Shown here: one piece after another, positions 35,756 to 47,300 of the stretch
Layout of the letters: each line of letters opens with the position of its first letter
Numbering within the stretch: position 1 is the stretch's first letter
DNA from: Holothuria scabra
Lineage: Eukaryota; Echinodermata; Holothuroidea; Aspidochirotida; Holothuriidae
NCBI GenBank assembly: GCA_037179385.1
Contig: CM074189.1
Span: 25,543,648 to 25,607,647 of the forward strand
Direction: 5' to 3'
DNA: 64,000 nt
Notes under the pieces: generated by a model
The model's database searches: none
What the model saw: the letters and a program-made list of their open reading frames with translations, nothing else
Told to the model about the DNA's origin: nothing
Translations under genes and position numbers: made by a program

Positions 35756-35975
35756 ACCTTCTCGGCCTTTTGGCTAAGATCATGTGTAGTATCTGTTCCT
35801 TTCAGCCGGTCTAGAATGGAGCCATGCATGACAGACCAATGTTGTAAATGGTCTGAGGGCCCTAAGGTTGGTCAAGTATTGTCCTTCAGTGGACGTATAG
35901 CTTCTTTGTGAAGCAGTTATAGTTTGGTTTCGCCAACGGCTCTTTGCCAGAGAGTCGGGAGGACTTTAGAATTAT
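35756..35975 (+). ncRNA. U2-snRNA-headed chimeric element, unit 2 copy
   Basis: This copy is closer to U2 than the unit 1 copy: CTTCTCGGCCTTTTGGCTAA, then AGATCATGTGTAGTATCTGT. The match ends at about 35,800. The same non-U2 body follows, with stems AGACCA/TGGTCT, GTCC/GGAC and GCTTC/GAAGC preserved while the first loop differs. Its presence at the same place in both units means the element predates the duplication. Confidence 0.6.
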
Positions 35976-38333
35976 GTCAGCAACCCAGCACATTTTGACT
36001 TTGGTGGTAGTCATCATTCAGCGTTAAAGAAGTTTGCTCTCTCGCTAATAAGATATAATTGAGGAATAAACGAAGGCCCCGGATTTCGAGGGATAGTCCT
36101 CTTCTCCTACACTGGACTAACCTTTCAGACACTTAATATTTTCGTCTTTATACTGTGTCTGAATTTTTCAAACAGAAGAAAAGAAAGAACTTCAATCGAT
36201 TATATGATGGCAGAGTAACTTCTCCACGGACTTATATAGGCGGTTTGCGAAAGGGTATACTTTAGTTCAATAAATTTATAACTGAAACTACCGCTGAACA
36301 GTTCAAATTAAATCTATATATTTTGTAATTAGTAAAGCTAAACGCTTTAGGTAATAAGACAACATGTCACATCAATCGCAAAATACATTGCACTAGCCTA
36401 TAATACTGATAATAAGAAAAAAGTAGATCGCTACCCATATTTTCCCTGAAGTGTTTCAAATAATTTGGGGACAACCGCCTCCAGTGATCGCTGACCAGGA
36501 TAGTCCAGGGCCAGGTGTTCGATATGCTTAAGGGGACCCATCCTAAACATTCTGTTAAAATTCCGTTTATTGTCCATGTTTGGCTGTTGAGATATAAGCA
36601 AACAGGTAGTAAAAAGGAAGTAAAAGCGTACTTCGAGAGGTTAACAACGGTATGTTCGTTTTGAACATCGAGCTAAAAGTTGGCAACGTCCTCCTTGTTG
36701 CAATCCAACCGCTGATGCAGGTAACAATTTAGAAAGTTCAATAAACAACATATAGACAGCAGACGGTGGCGCTGTTCCAGATCACTCAGACAGAATCTAC
36801 AAGCCTGGGAAAAATGATCTGGGACAAATTCAGTCCCCCACCCCATCTCAATGTTGCTTTTAAGGGTGAATAAAAGTTGCACGCTAGAGCAAAAACGGAA
36901 AGATTCCATCCCCCAACAGTTACTGAGGGGTGACGGAGAAAAACTTGAAAATATGACACAGGGCATGCAGTGTCCCACTAATTTTGTAAAGAATTGCAAC
37001 TTCACATCACAACGCAATTAACCCACGGCAAAGACGAGTATAATTTCCCCATACGAATGGGGGCAAATCTATTGTCTATTTTTTTGGAGATTAAAAGGCT
37101 GTTCCTTGAAATTTGTTTGTCATTGGCTGTACCATATGTATGCTTTAATTCATGTTATTCAATTTAAGGACCAATAAACTGTGGTGTTCCACAAGGGTGT
37201 GAATAACACTAGACTTTTCTTCGGTCATTCTAACCTACACGATGCTGCTGAAATAGTCAACAAGAAAATTTATAAATGTTTCTGCCTGGTTCAAGGATGA
37301 TAATGCTGTCATTTTATTGATAAAAAAAACTTTATGGTTTTAGCCCCTATCAGAGACGGTTTGTAATATTGAGCTTTAAATAGATGACCAGAATACTTCT
37401 CCATTTAGTACTTCAAAGTTCCTTGGTATAATAATTGATAGGCGTTTTGAGCGGAATCTTAAAATTCTCATTACCAAAACAATACATTTGTTTTAGAACT
37501 CTAGTTTTTACGACGTACCCGTCAAATCAGGCATTTGGACGGGAACCAAGGATTGTTATCAATTACCAAATGGAGTTGTAACTCACCAGCAAAGATCACG
37601 AGGAAATAAATTGTTCTGTTTGTTGAAGCAAACAATCTTCCTCCTCACTGGTGGAAGAAATCAGAAGATTACAGAGGACCATTTTAGATTTATCACGGTT
37701 TGTAAACTTCAAAGCACTTGTCCACGTCATGAAAAATTTAAACCATGGCTTCTAGGAATATTAGTGTAATATATATGGAATAAGGTCTTTCATCCCCAAA
37801 AATGTCTTACTTTCTATATTTAAACATATTCTCCTACGGCATCTTCATTAGTGAGCTTTAGATTTCACGACGCGGACTTCACCTGCAACGACGTGACGTC
37901 ATTTGCGTTTATGCAGTTTCCGAACTCAACAGATAATGACGCTACACCAAGTTGTGTAATGGCTGAGGCAACGCAGAAGGTGACGTCATTTTGTTGTGGT
38001 TGACGTCCGCGTCGTGCAATCTAAAGCTCACTATTATTGTGTTATTCTAAGGGGTAATGGTTCCATATATATATAGAAAACAGCTTTGAGTTTTGCTTGT
38101 GAAAAGGTCACTGAGACTTTGTGCAATGCTACCCAACATCAATAAACAGCACCATTATCACGAGTTACAACTGTTTACATTGTTTGAAATTCAAAAGAAG
38201 CAACTAGGCAATGGTGCAAGAATGTACTACTCTTTAACTTTTTTAAATCTATTCACCTTTGTTAGACGTATTTATTCATTTGCATTAGTTTTTATTAGGA
38301 GTAATTTATCGATTTGTGTACATTTCACCCATC
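35976..38333. other. Non-coding spacer, unit 2
   Basis: Colinear with unit 1 except that the two unit 1 insertions (6733-8143 and 8720-9381) are absent, giving their empty sites at about 37,040 and 37,578. No gene is visible. Confidence 0.5.
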
Positions 38334-39390
38334 AGTGTTGTAATTAAGTCATTTGATATCGAGTCTCAAGTCACCTTGAGGCACAAGGCGTCGAGTCATC
38401 TCGAGTCTTAAACAATTCTAGTCAAGTCGAGTCATCTCGAGTCTTTCAAAAGCTCGAGTCGAGTCACTTCGACTCTTACTTATGGCTAAATTATTTAATC
38501 TCAAATTAGTAGACAATATATCATCCTACTCTGCACAAGAAGCTGCATTTAGAACACAAAATTAACATGAATCCATTTTAAATCGTAGTCAGAATAAGCC
38601 TGTCAACATATAGGTGAACATTTCAAATGTAAAAAATATTTCCTCTCGTCAGGGTTACCATGGCATTACGCTAATAAGCATGTGCTGCACACTCTAGGCT
38701 ATGCAGATAAGGAAATCGTCTATGACAGTCGTTGCATCGGGAGGGTGCTGAAAAAGAAGTTTATGGTCCTTTTCTGATTTAGACTGTTGGGGCGTTACTT
38801 GAGTTACTTAAGAGCTGACTCGAGTGCTGTGGGCAAAGACGCTAGTCAAATCGAGTATTTAAGTTTGTTTACTCGAGTCAAGTTGAGTCTTTGCGAATGA
38901 AGACTGAAGTCGAGTCTAGGCAGTTTGTGACTCGAGTCCACGGACTTCCTGCACATCGACACAGCAAGCTGCACATTAGATTGCCCCTCTTGTACGTGTA
39001 AGAAAAGGTGCAGCAAGATGGCTGTCTACTATGGGTTTTGTGTGAAAGTTTAGACTTGCTCTAGTCAATCAATAGATTTGGCAGGGAAGTTGAATTATTT
39101 TAGAAATAATAAAGGACCGTACGGTCAAAGTCACTACACGTATTGCAGGAATATGATAGGCTTTTGTTTCTTATTCAACTTAAACTTTTGTTCAAAGTAT
39201 AACAGAGTCTTCGTCAATGCAGACTATTTATAGTTTCACGGCGACCATCTTGGTGCGTTTTTTTTTTGACCCCGTCGGTGGCGACAATTTACGGATAGGA
39301 CGTAGGCCTTGCATGCTCTGTCCATGTATATCGGAAGTCCGGGCTGGAGTCAGACTCGAATCATGTTGTTACTAAAGCCGCTACAATACT
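38334..39390. mobile_element. AGTGTTG-ended element with TCGAGTC arrays, unit 2 copy
   Basis: It starts AGTGTTGTAATTAAGTC and ends CGCTACAATACT. The subterminal TCGAGTC-rich zones lie at about 38,345-38,480 and 38,810-38,940. It is the ortholog of the element at 9931 in unit 1, here with a different nested insertion. Confidence 0.65.
38941..39341. mobile_element. Nested 401-bp inverted-repeat insertion, unit 2 only
   Basis: CGGACTTCC at the left and GGAAGTCCG at the right bound a block missing from the unit 1 copy, where GACTCGAGTCACACTCGAAT is continuous. A second, looser inversion (GCAAGATGGC/ACCATCTTGG) lies inside. No target duplication is clear. Confidence 0.6.
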
Positions 39391-39394
39391 TACA

Positions 39395-40993
39395 CTCACT
39401 CCCCCAGTGCTTCCTTTACTGTTCAGTGTTGTGATCATAAAAATTTTGGAATACCTTCGAAACGGAAGTTTTTTTTCTAAGTGTCCGTCTCTGTTGACAT
39501 TTTCAAAAGACTTAGAGGCATTTCAGCCATGGGGCTAAGAATTTTCAACCAAAACTGAAGTGACCGTTTACGTGGAATTCTAGATATTTTCTTCAAAACT
39601 ATTAATATGTAATTTTTAAAAAGAAGACTACTTCATTCAGTCTTGTTTCGTTACATTAGAGGCACTAAAATAATTCTAATGTCCTTTTCATTTTTATGAT
39701 GTGATTTGAAGTCGAACATTTTAATTATGTTGTTAGCAATGCTTCATCTCTTGATAGTTTATTAAGGACTGAATCACTTCAAGATCTTCTTAAACTAAAC
39801 TTACCATTGTTTCCCATACCTGTTAACATGAAAACATAATTCTTAAGTTCAATTAAAGTTTTATATTTCCATACCAAAGTAATATACGTCTTTATTGTGT
39901 CACTCTAAAACCTTGCAAATTATAATTATAGAGTTTTGGATCATGTCAAATATACTATCAAGACAAATACTCCTGAAGTCTCAATTAAGCAGTTTATTTA
40001 TATGACATCTATTACTTGAAAAACACCTGCCTAACCAAATAACGGTCATCACCTTTCGCTTACTAAGTAAAAGGGAGGTCTCGATCATTTTGTTATATGG
40101 GTTATTAGTGTAACTCACTTAACTGGCAATAAAAAAAACAAATAATTAGTTTTTGTAAAACAGAAACATCATACTCAACTACATAAAAATTTATGTTGTA
40201 TTACACAATCTAAATTAAAATTTTAGGGCAAAAGACAAGAGAAAATTTCATAAACTCTGGTGCATATTCAACTTCCTTATCATTAGAGATATTTGCTAAA
40301 TCCCTATCTTAAATGTTGTGCCACAAACTTAGCTTACCTTCTTGTTGCACATTTAGCGTTTCTGATATATTTATGAGACGCTTGCGGCTTGAAAACCGTT
40401 TCTCTAGAAACTAGACAACAGTTTACTATATACCTGTTTGAATTCAGGTGTAAAGCATGAGTACCTGACACATGTTGCTCTTCGTTATTTTTTACAAGCA
40501 CAAATGGTTTAGATACTGTAAAATAAAGGTTCACTCCCACCATCTTTAATGGATTATTTAAAAAATTTCAGAGTTATTCTTCACTGAAGAAAATTTTTCC
40601 GAGCCCAACGTCCCCTGCACGCTGACTTTGATCGTATAGCGCCCTCCCATAGCTGCTGTGCTTTGCGACTTCGTTGTTGTTCGATGATTAATTTAGCTCA
40701 CTTGAATTTGGAACAGAGTAGCCGGAATGCAAATCAGTTTACTGATCTGTTCTTTTATTCTGGGGAACGTCAGCTTTGGAAATAAGTGTCAAACAAAATT
40801 GAAAAAGGGAAATCATTATTGCAATAACGTCAGAATACCGAACAGGTAATGTCAGTCTGTGCCGGTGGAAAATGCTTATATTCTTTTAGTTTCAAATACA
40901 ATGGTGGGAGATCAAAATCCCGAAACTAACCAAGTTAATCGATTACTTCGTTACCATTCTTACATTTTGTGTGGCGTCTCTCGTTCTTGGACG
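39395..40993. other. Spacer and 5' flank of receptor copy B
   Basis: Colinear with about 11,930-12,990 plus 14,460-15,057 of unit 1. The promoter must lie here or further upstream if the gene is transcribed from this unit, but I see no convincing TATA or initiator. Confidence 0.4.
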
Positions 40994-41315
40994 ATGATAT
41001 TTAACTTCGCCGAACATATTTTTGTCTTCGGTCTGATTTGTGTTCACGTAAGTTATGCAGAATTTGCCTGTTACAACTTTGTGAAGAAAATCAATGATTC
41101 CGTAGAGTTTCACTGTTTGGTAAAAAACCATCAGATCCAGGACACAATCTGGACCAAAGACAATTCAACCTTACCTAAAAGAGAGGGAGATGTTTCTCAC
41201 ATATTTCATACCACCACTTCCATATACTTTCCAACCATACATCGTGATGACGAAGGCATGTATTCTTGCTATTTCCTTGAACAACTAATTGAAAGGTATT
41301 GCTTGAGGGTGGAAG
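40994..41315 (+). CDS. Copy B exon 1: signal peptide and Ig-like domain 1
   Basis: ATG 40,994 opens a leader (IFVFGLICVHVSYA) whose position and 322-nt exon length equal copy A. The Ig core has FHCLV, a Trp in TIWTKD and DDEGMYSC. The upstream in-frame ATG at 40,859 would bury the leader and is not shared with copy A. Confidence 0.8.
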
Positions 41316-44300
41316 GTAAGCTCTTTAAGCAAATAGAAGTAAATATATAAAATAGTAAATTATATCAAGAAAAATTCATTTGACATTTCAAATCAACGAA
41401 TGAACAATCTTGTTATCATTGTAAAAAAAATGGCAACGTTTTTGTGTGAGTTCATTACAGTCATATATTTTCGGGTATTTGAACATGTTATTTTTCTTTG
41501 GATAAATTTTTGTAGAACTGTGACAGAATGTCGTTGATATAAGTGAGCCAAATTCACCAAATAAAGTGTTTATGGCTAAAACCAAAATATTTTTTAATTA
41601 AAAAACAGTTCCTCCTGAAATGTCAATATACGTGGACAGCAATCAACAGCAGGGAGTATTATGGGCAAAACGTGGTGACGTCATGAACTTAAAATGTGTG
41701 GCCATGGGTGCTATACCTTTTGTGAACATAACCTGGAGTTTCAAAGACATTAAGTACATCACTTTTGGACCAACCCAAACAATAGTACAGGATGACGACG
41801 GTTCTTTTACTACTAATTCCTCTGTCTCTTTTATGGTCACTAAGAATGTAAATTTCATCGAATGTATTAGTGTTGGACAAAATACTTCCTCCCAAGCTGC
41901 ATCAATCAACATTTCAAGCTACGGTAATCGTTTCTTATTTTGTTCCACTAGTATATTGCTTACATCTCTATCATGAATACATTTCAAGGATTACTCTAGG
42001 GGAAATATTGCGTTAATCGTGATCGGGGAATTTTCGCATTTTTGAAACGATTCTTAAAACACGGAGCAACAAACTATTCAAAATAAGAAAGTACAAAAGC
42101 CTTCTTTTCGCAAAGTAAGTTCCCTGCAAACTTGATTTGTTGTTCCAAAAGGCTCTTCTACTACACTTTTAAAACTTCAAACCTGGTAATGAAACTTCCA
42201 AAACTCTTCTTAAACAAATTTATTTGAGAAAATGAAGCTGTTGCTAGTGTTTATCGATGAGACTTAAAAGTCTTAATAATGAGTGGATTTATTTTCTTTG
42301 AATGCTTCCACGTAATATTTAAAAGTCAATGTTCCCTTTAACAATTGAACTTACATGATTTATTCATTCTTCAGATATGTATCTTGTGATTGACGGGTCA
42401 AGGGTTGAAAGAGAAATCGCAATATTTTCTACTGACATGCTGATTATAAGTTGCATATTTGAAGTCTTTCCTCATAACCTCGTCAATTTAAAATGGATAT
42501 CGAACGGTGACTCACACTTTCAAAGTAGTATTAGTGGTAACTGTACGCAACAGGAATGCATTCACGTCACAAACTACAAAATTCTTCGAATGACAAAAGA
42601 CATCGATGTGTCATGCATCAGCTTTGGAAACCACCTCCCTGAGAACTTTTCTTCATCCATACATGTCCACCTTTACGGTATGTTGTGATAATATAGCTCA
42701 TAATTGGATACCTTTTTGAATGGGGACAGTGGCCTTTTCTTTGTATGTTTTTAAGGGGAATAACGTTGATCTTTTAGCCTTTGTTTATTTCTCACAACAG
42801 AAGTTCCAAAACATCAGTGCATCTTTAGTTGTGTTCATTCGTTCTAAACTACATTTTATGACATAATGGAACAGTTAAGCACGTCTACTTGTTAACAACA
42901 GCTATATCGAGAACATTTAATTCGCATAATATGGAAAAATAAATAACACGCCTTCAGCAACGTAACCTGTTTTCTGCTTTCTCCTTTAGTGGTTCCTTCC
43001 ATCCATATTATGCTCAACGGAAAGAACTTAACGAGCCCATTGAGAGCTTCAACTAACACCATATATAATTTTCAGTGCATTGCCTTTGGTTCCAAGCCTA
43101 CTGTAAAACTTGGTTGGAAGGTTGATGACACATTGCAGAAGGAACGGAAAACATTTGAAAGACCGAATGAATTCAACGAATACAGCTATGACTCTAGTAT
43201 AAACTTGACTCTTAACTTCTCTAGTTCCAGGATCAGTATTTCTTGTTTTATCGAATCACCGCCTTTACCAGTGTTTGATTTAAGTGCCACATTGGACATA
43301 CTTACAGATGGACAAACAGGTGGTAGGCGTACACTTTCCAATTCAGTGTATTCAGTTTATTTTATTTCTCTTTTCATTATACTCTTTCAAAGATATTTTT
43401 GGACAAAACTTTGAAGAAGTATGCTATCGGGTATCTGTACGTGTAATGATTATCTCGAAGAGTACATTTACTTAGCAGCATAATGTTTTGAGTGCCTTAA
43501 CTTTATTCCAAATTTCATTGAAAGTTTGATCTATGGCATCCAAATAAAGTTCATTGAAATTCCTTTATTGTGAAAACATTTATGTATTTTTTTTTTTTTT
43601 TGTTTTTGGTCCAGATGAATGGAAAATTTTACTCTTGGTGGTTTTACTAGCGCCTATTGTTCTAGGCCTCCCGCCGGTACTTTGGCTGAAACTTAAAGGT
43701 ACGGATAAACGATTAACCATATATATAAAGATATAATTTATATAATTTCACTTAATCATCTACATATTAAAAGAAAAATACACTATACATGAGAAATTAA
43801 AACAATAACGATATTGTACTGGATGAACCCATTTAAACCATAGATTGTTATTTGCTTACTTGAACTTAAAGTTTTCTTCTTGCCAATTTGAACTATAAGA
43901 TTTCTATTTGACTGTTTGGGGGTTAAGATTTCTGTTTGCTTATTTGAACAATGACATTTCCGTTTGCCTATTTAAACTGTGAGATTTCTATTTCCCTATT
44001 GAACTTCGATACCTCTATTTGCTTGTTTGAACAATGAGATTTCTGTTTGCTTTTTTGAACTGTGAGATTTCTTTTTGTGCTTTTGCATGGCCGTCGCCAG
44101 GGGGTGCGGAGTGTGAGAACGCACCCCCTCCAGACCAGCCCGTCCCCCGAAAATTGGGGGAGGGGCGACTGGGCCGGGTGTGGAGAATTTTTGAAAATGC
44201 GGTCGGAATTGTGTATGGAACGGCCAAACGGCAATCTTTACTACGTTTTCACTACTTCTAGACTATCACGTGGCGAAGTGTCAGCTCGTCGTCGATCTCG

Positions 44301-47300
44301 CAAGTATCTTCGAGAGGTCTATCACTATTCGCCTCTGTGAATCCGGAGCTGCATTTCTATCAGTCATTTCCGCTCATCCTTTCTCCCAGCCTAGGCTTTT
44401 AGTCAGTGGCGGAGCTGGGGATTTCGGTCAGAGGGGGCGAAAATGGTCTGCAGGGGCGCTTCGAAGGAGTTAATATCCTAAGCCTCAGTACGATTGAAGC
44501 CACGGCTTTTCCATGGCCATTTCCATTTGATTTGCTGCACATGGTAGAAGACTGCCGTTTCTCTTCAGCAAGTTTTTCTATTAAAACATGTTTAAATTTT
44601 CTATCCATGGGCCTCCGCAGAAGAACATTCGGGGGGAGGGGATACAGTTCTTTTAGGGGAAAAGCTCGGCGCCACCATGAGTTGGCGCGGAGCGCAAGAA
44701 AATTTTGGCCCAAGACGCCTCTTAGATCGTTGGAATGCTATTCTATAGCCTATTTACCGCATATAAATAAGGAAAACACCGAGTGAAATGTTGGGAAATG
44801 TTGATGTTAATTTTTCTTCGCCTTTTTCTTTATGTTTTCTTCGTTTTTTCAGTTTTTTTTTTTTATTTTCAAGGGGAGGACTAGTTCCCCCCTTGCCCCT
44901 ACCTGCGGACGCCCATGTTTCTATGATCCCTCTCTTTAACATTCTAGTATGAAGGCGGTCATTATATTTCATGTTATTGTCAGGTCTTGATTTAAGATTG
45001 TAATGTAACAATGGGATACTTTGTGAAGATAAAGATTAAACCTGCTACAGCCAATAGCAAGCAATCTTACAGGGGGGAAAGTTATGAAATTATTCACCGT
45101 TAGGTTTACATTTTTGGCATCTGGAAATCATGATGAGTACAAGAAGAAGCATTAATTGACGTAATTTAGATCATTTGACCACCCTGAATTAGCCATTAAT
45201 TAAGTACATTGCACGAAATAGCCAAGACAAAAGGTCTGTTTGGCTCTAGATACCGAATTCGTGATAAAAAGAAGTAGCCTGAACCTAGTTGGCGTATTAG
45301 ATGCAATTTGGGCTTTTGAGACGACGAACATACAGACATAGGCTTTTTCATGGGATTATCGTGCAATGACAGCCGTTTATCATGAGAATGTTCACTTCAA
45401 GAAAAACAAAATGGAAACTGCTCATTAAAAATCTTAAACCATAACGACTATTATAACAGTTTTATTTCATTTACAACCTGAATGTATTTTGGTATCTTTA
45501 TAAACTCCTTTTATTGTCTATGTTGACAATTATCTCCGACAACAAGAGGGCTATTTGCGCTACCATTATTGTTGCGCCCTTTGCAACATCTTTTATTGGC
45601 CGGGAGGGTAAATGTAATGTCAGTTTGTGTATTTTGTAGGCTTATAATCACGCTTGGCGTGGAAGCAATAAAGTTAGCACAGCGACAAAATTTATTAGTG
45701 CTTAAAAAGCGTGGAGATACGCTTCGGCAAAACCTATCCCTGTATAACAGAAGATGACCCTCCTCATCAGAATAAAAGGCAGATAGTACAGCTACTGGTG
45801 GCTGTTTGGGCATTTTGTTATCTGAGCCTTAAAACAACGCTATTAAGTTATGTACTTTACCAGTAATGGTGCAAGAGTAAAAGTTTGTTAAAAACCTGAA
45901 AAGGGCGCCGACAAACGATTTTGGTCCGTCAGGGGGTCTCTCAGCTCCGACACTGCCTCGAGTTCGAAGCATCGCAGGCCACAGTGTTACACTAGCACAG
46001 TATTAGTTCGCCTCAGTTATAGTCAGCTCGTAGAAGTACGGGTTGGCGTTTAACGCTACCGAAACCTTCGCGAATTTAGTAGAACAACACTGTGGCCTAG
46101 TTAAAGTCTAGCCCAGGCAGCCAGGTGCCAGTATTTCTTAAAACAGGAATCAGTCATTTCATTCAAGTTGTGTTTTGTTGTAAAACAATTTATATTTTAT
46201 AGTCCCCGTCAGAACATTGGTTCATAATCGTGGACAGACTCATTATTGGAGGAGTGAACCAAATAAGAAACAGTCTAAATTTTGAACTGTGATTGTTTGA
46301 TACTTAACACAGTTGCAATTGTGTTAGGGGTCAAATTTATTTGTGAGTCAATCATTCAAATGTGTTTTCAGGGAGAATTGTCAATCACCCTCCAAGATAC
46401 AGTTAGTCCTACGCCTGAATTTCCTCTCTTGGTATGCACCAGATTGCCCCATTTTAAGTTGAAAAATTGCAAAGCTCCCTACCATGTGATGGGGCCCCTC
46501 CCATGCCCACCCCCCTTCTGCTACTTCGTGGCCTCGTCCACAACAATTTACTTATGAGCAAAACCAAACAGATGGGTTTTATGACAAGATTTGAAAAATA
46601 CCTTCAAAACAGTTGTAAAACCCACTACTAGCCCACTACTTGTTCTTTTGTGTAATTTATTTCCATAGTAATGATCATAGTGCAAATCATAGTAATGCTA
46701 CACAGGCTTGCCGAAATAATGCATTAAGTATTTATTTTCATGACAAACTTTGTACGCAGACGCCCCAGGACCTCTTCAGTTACCTAAAAGTATTGTTGCC
46801 GATTCCAATGTGAATTTGCAGCCTGGTCATCCGGCCGATAAAGTCAGTATTTGTTGAACATGACTTTGCAAAAGGAAAGGCATGAATTTTCTTGCTCCTT
46901 TGCAATCTCCAATGCTGAGCTCTTTCATATTGTCATTATGACACCCCAATATGCACACGAACAATCAACCATGATCGGGCTAATGAATAATTAAATAATC
47001 AAATTAAACCAATGTATCCATGAGACAACGCGAAACGAGCTGAAACGTTAACCGCGTTTGACGTATGGTGCTAATTTAAACGATAAAACACTGGGAAGAA
47101 CGGCACTTGAACTATACCTTAAAAATATCTGTACAGAAAATTAAATATAGAAAAACCAGAATTCCAAAGGTTTAGTGATTCCTTGTCGACAGAGAACTCC
47201 TTTTTTGATCTCTCCATCCTGCTATGGTGATAGCACCCTACAGTGTTCATTATAGATATCGCGATTACAAGCAATTTAGGAGGTTTTCGCAGATTTACCG

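Noticed and set aside
40859..40993. Upstream in-frame ATG of copy B
   Set aside because: It would place 45 polar residues before the leader, and the frame is not open in copy A.
45960..46100. tRNA-like GAGTTCGAAGC word
   Set aside because: No A box or cloverleaf can be built around it.
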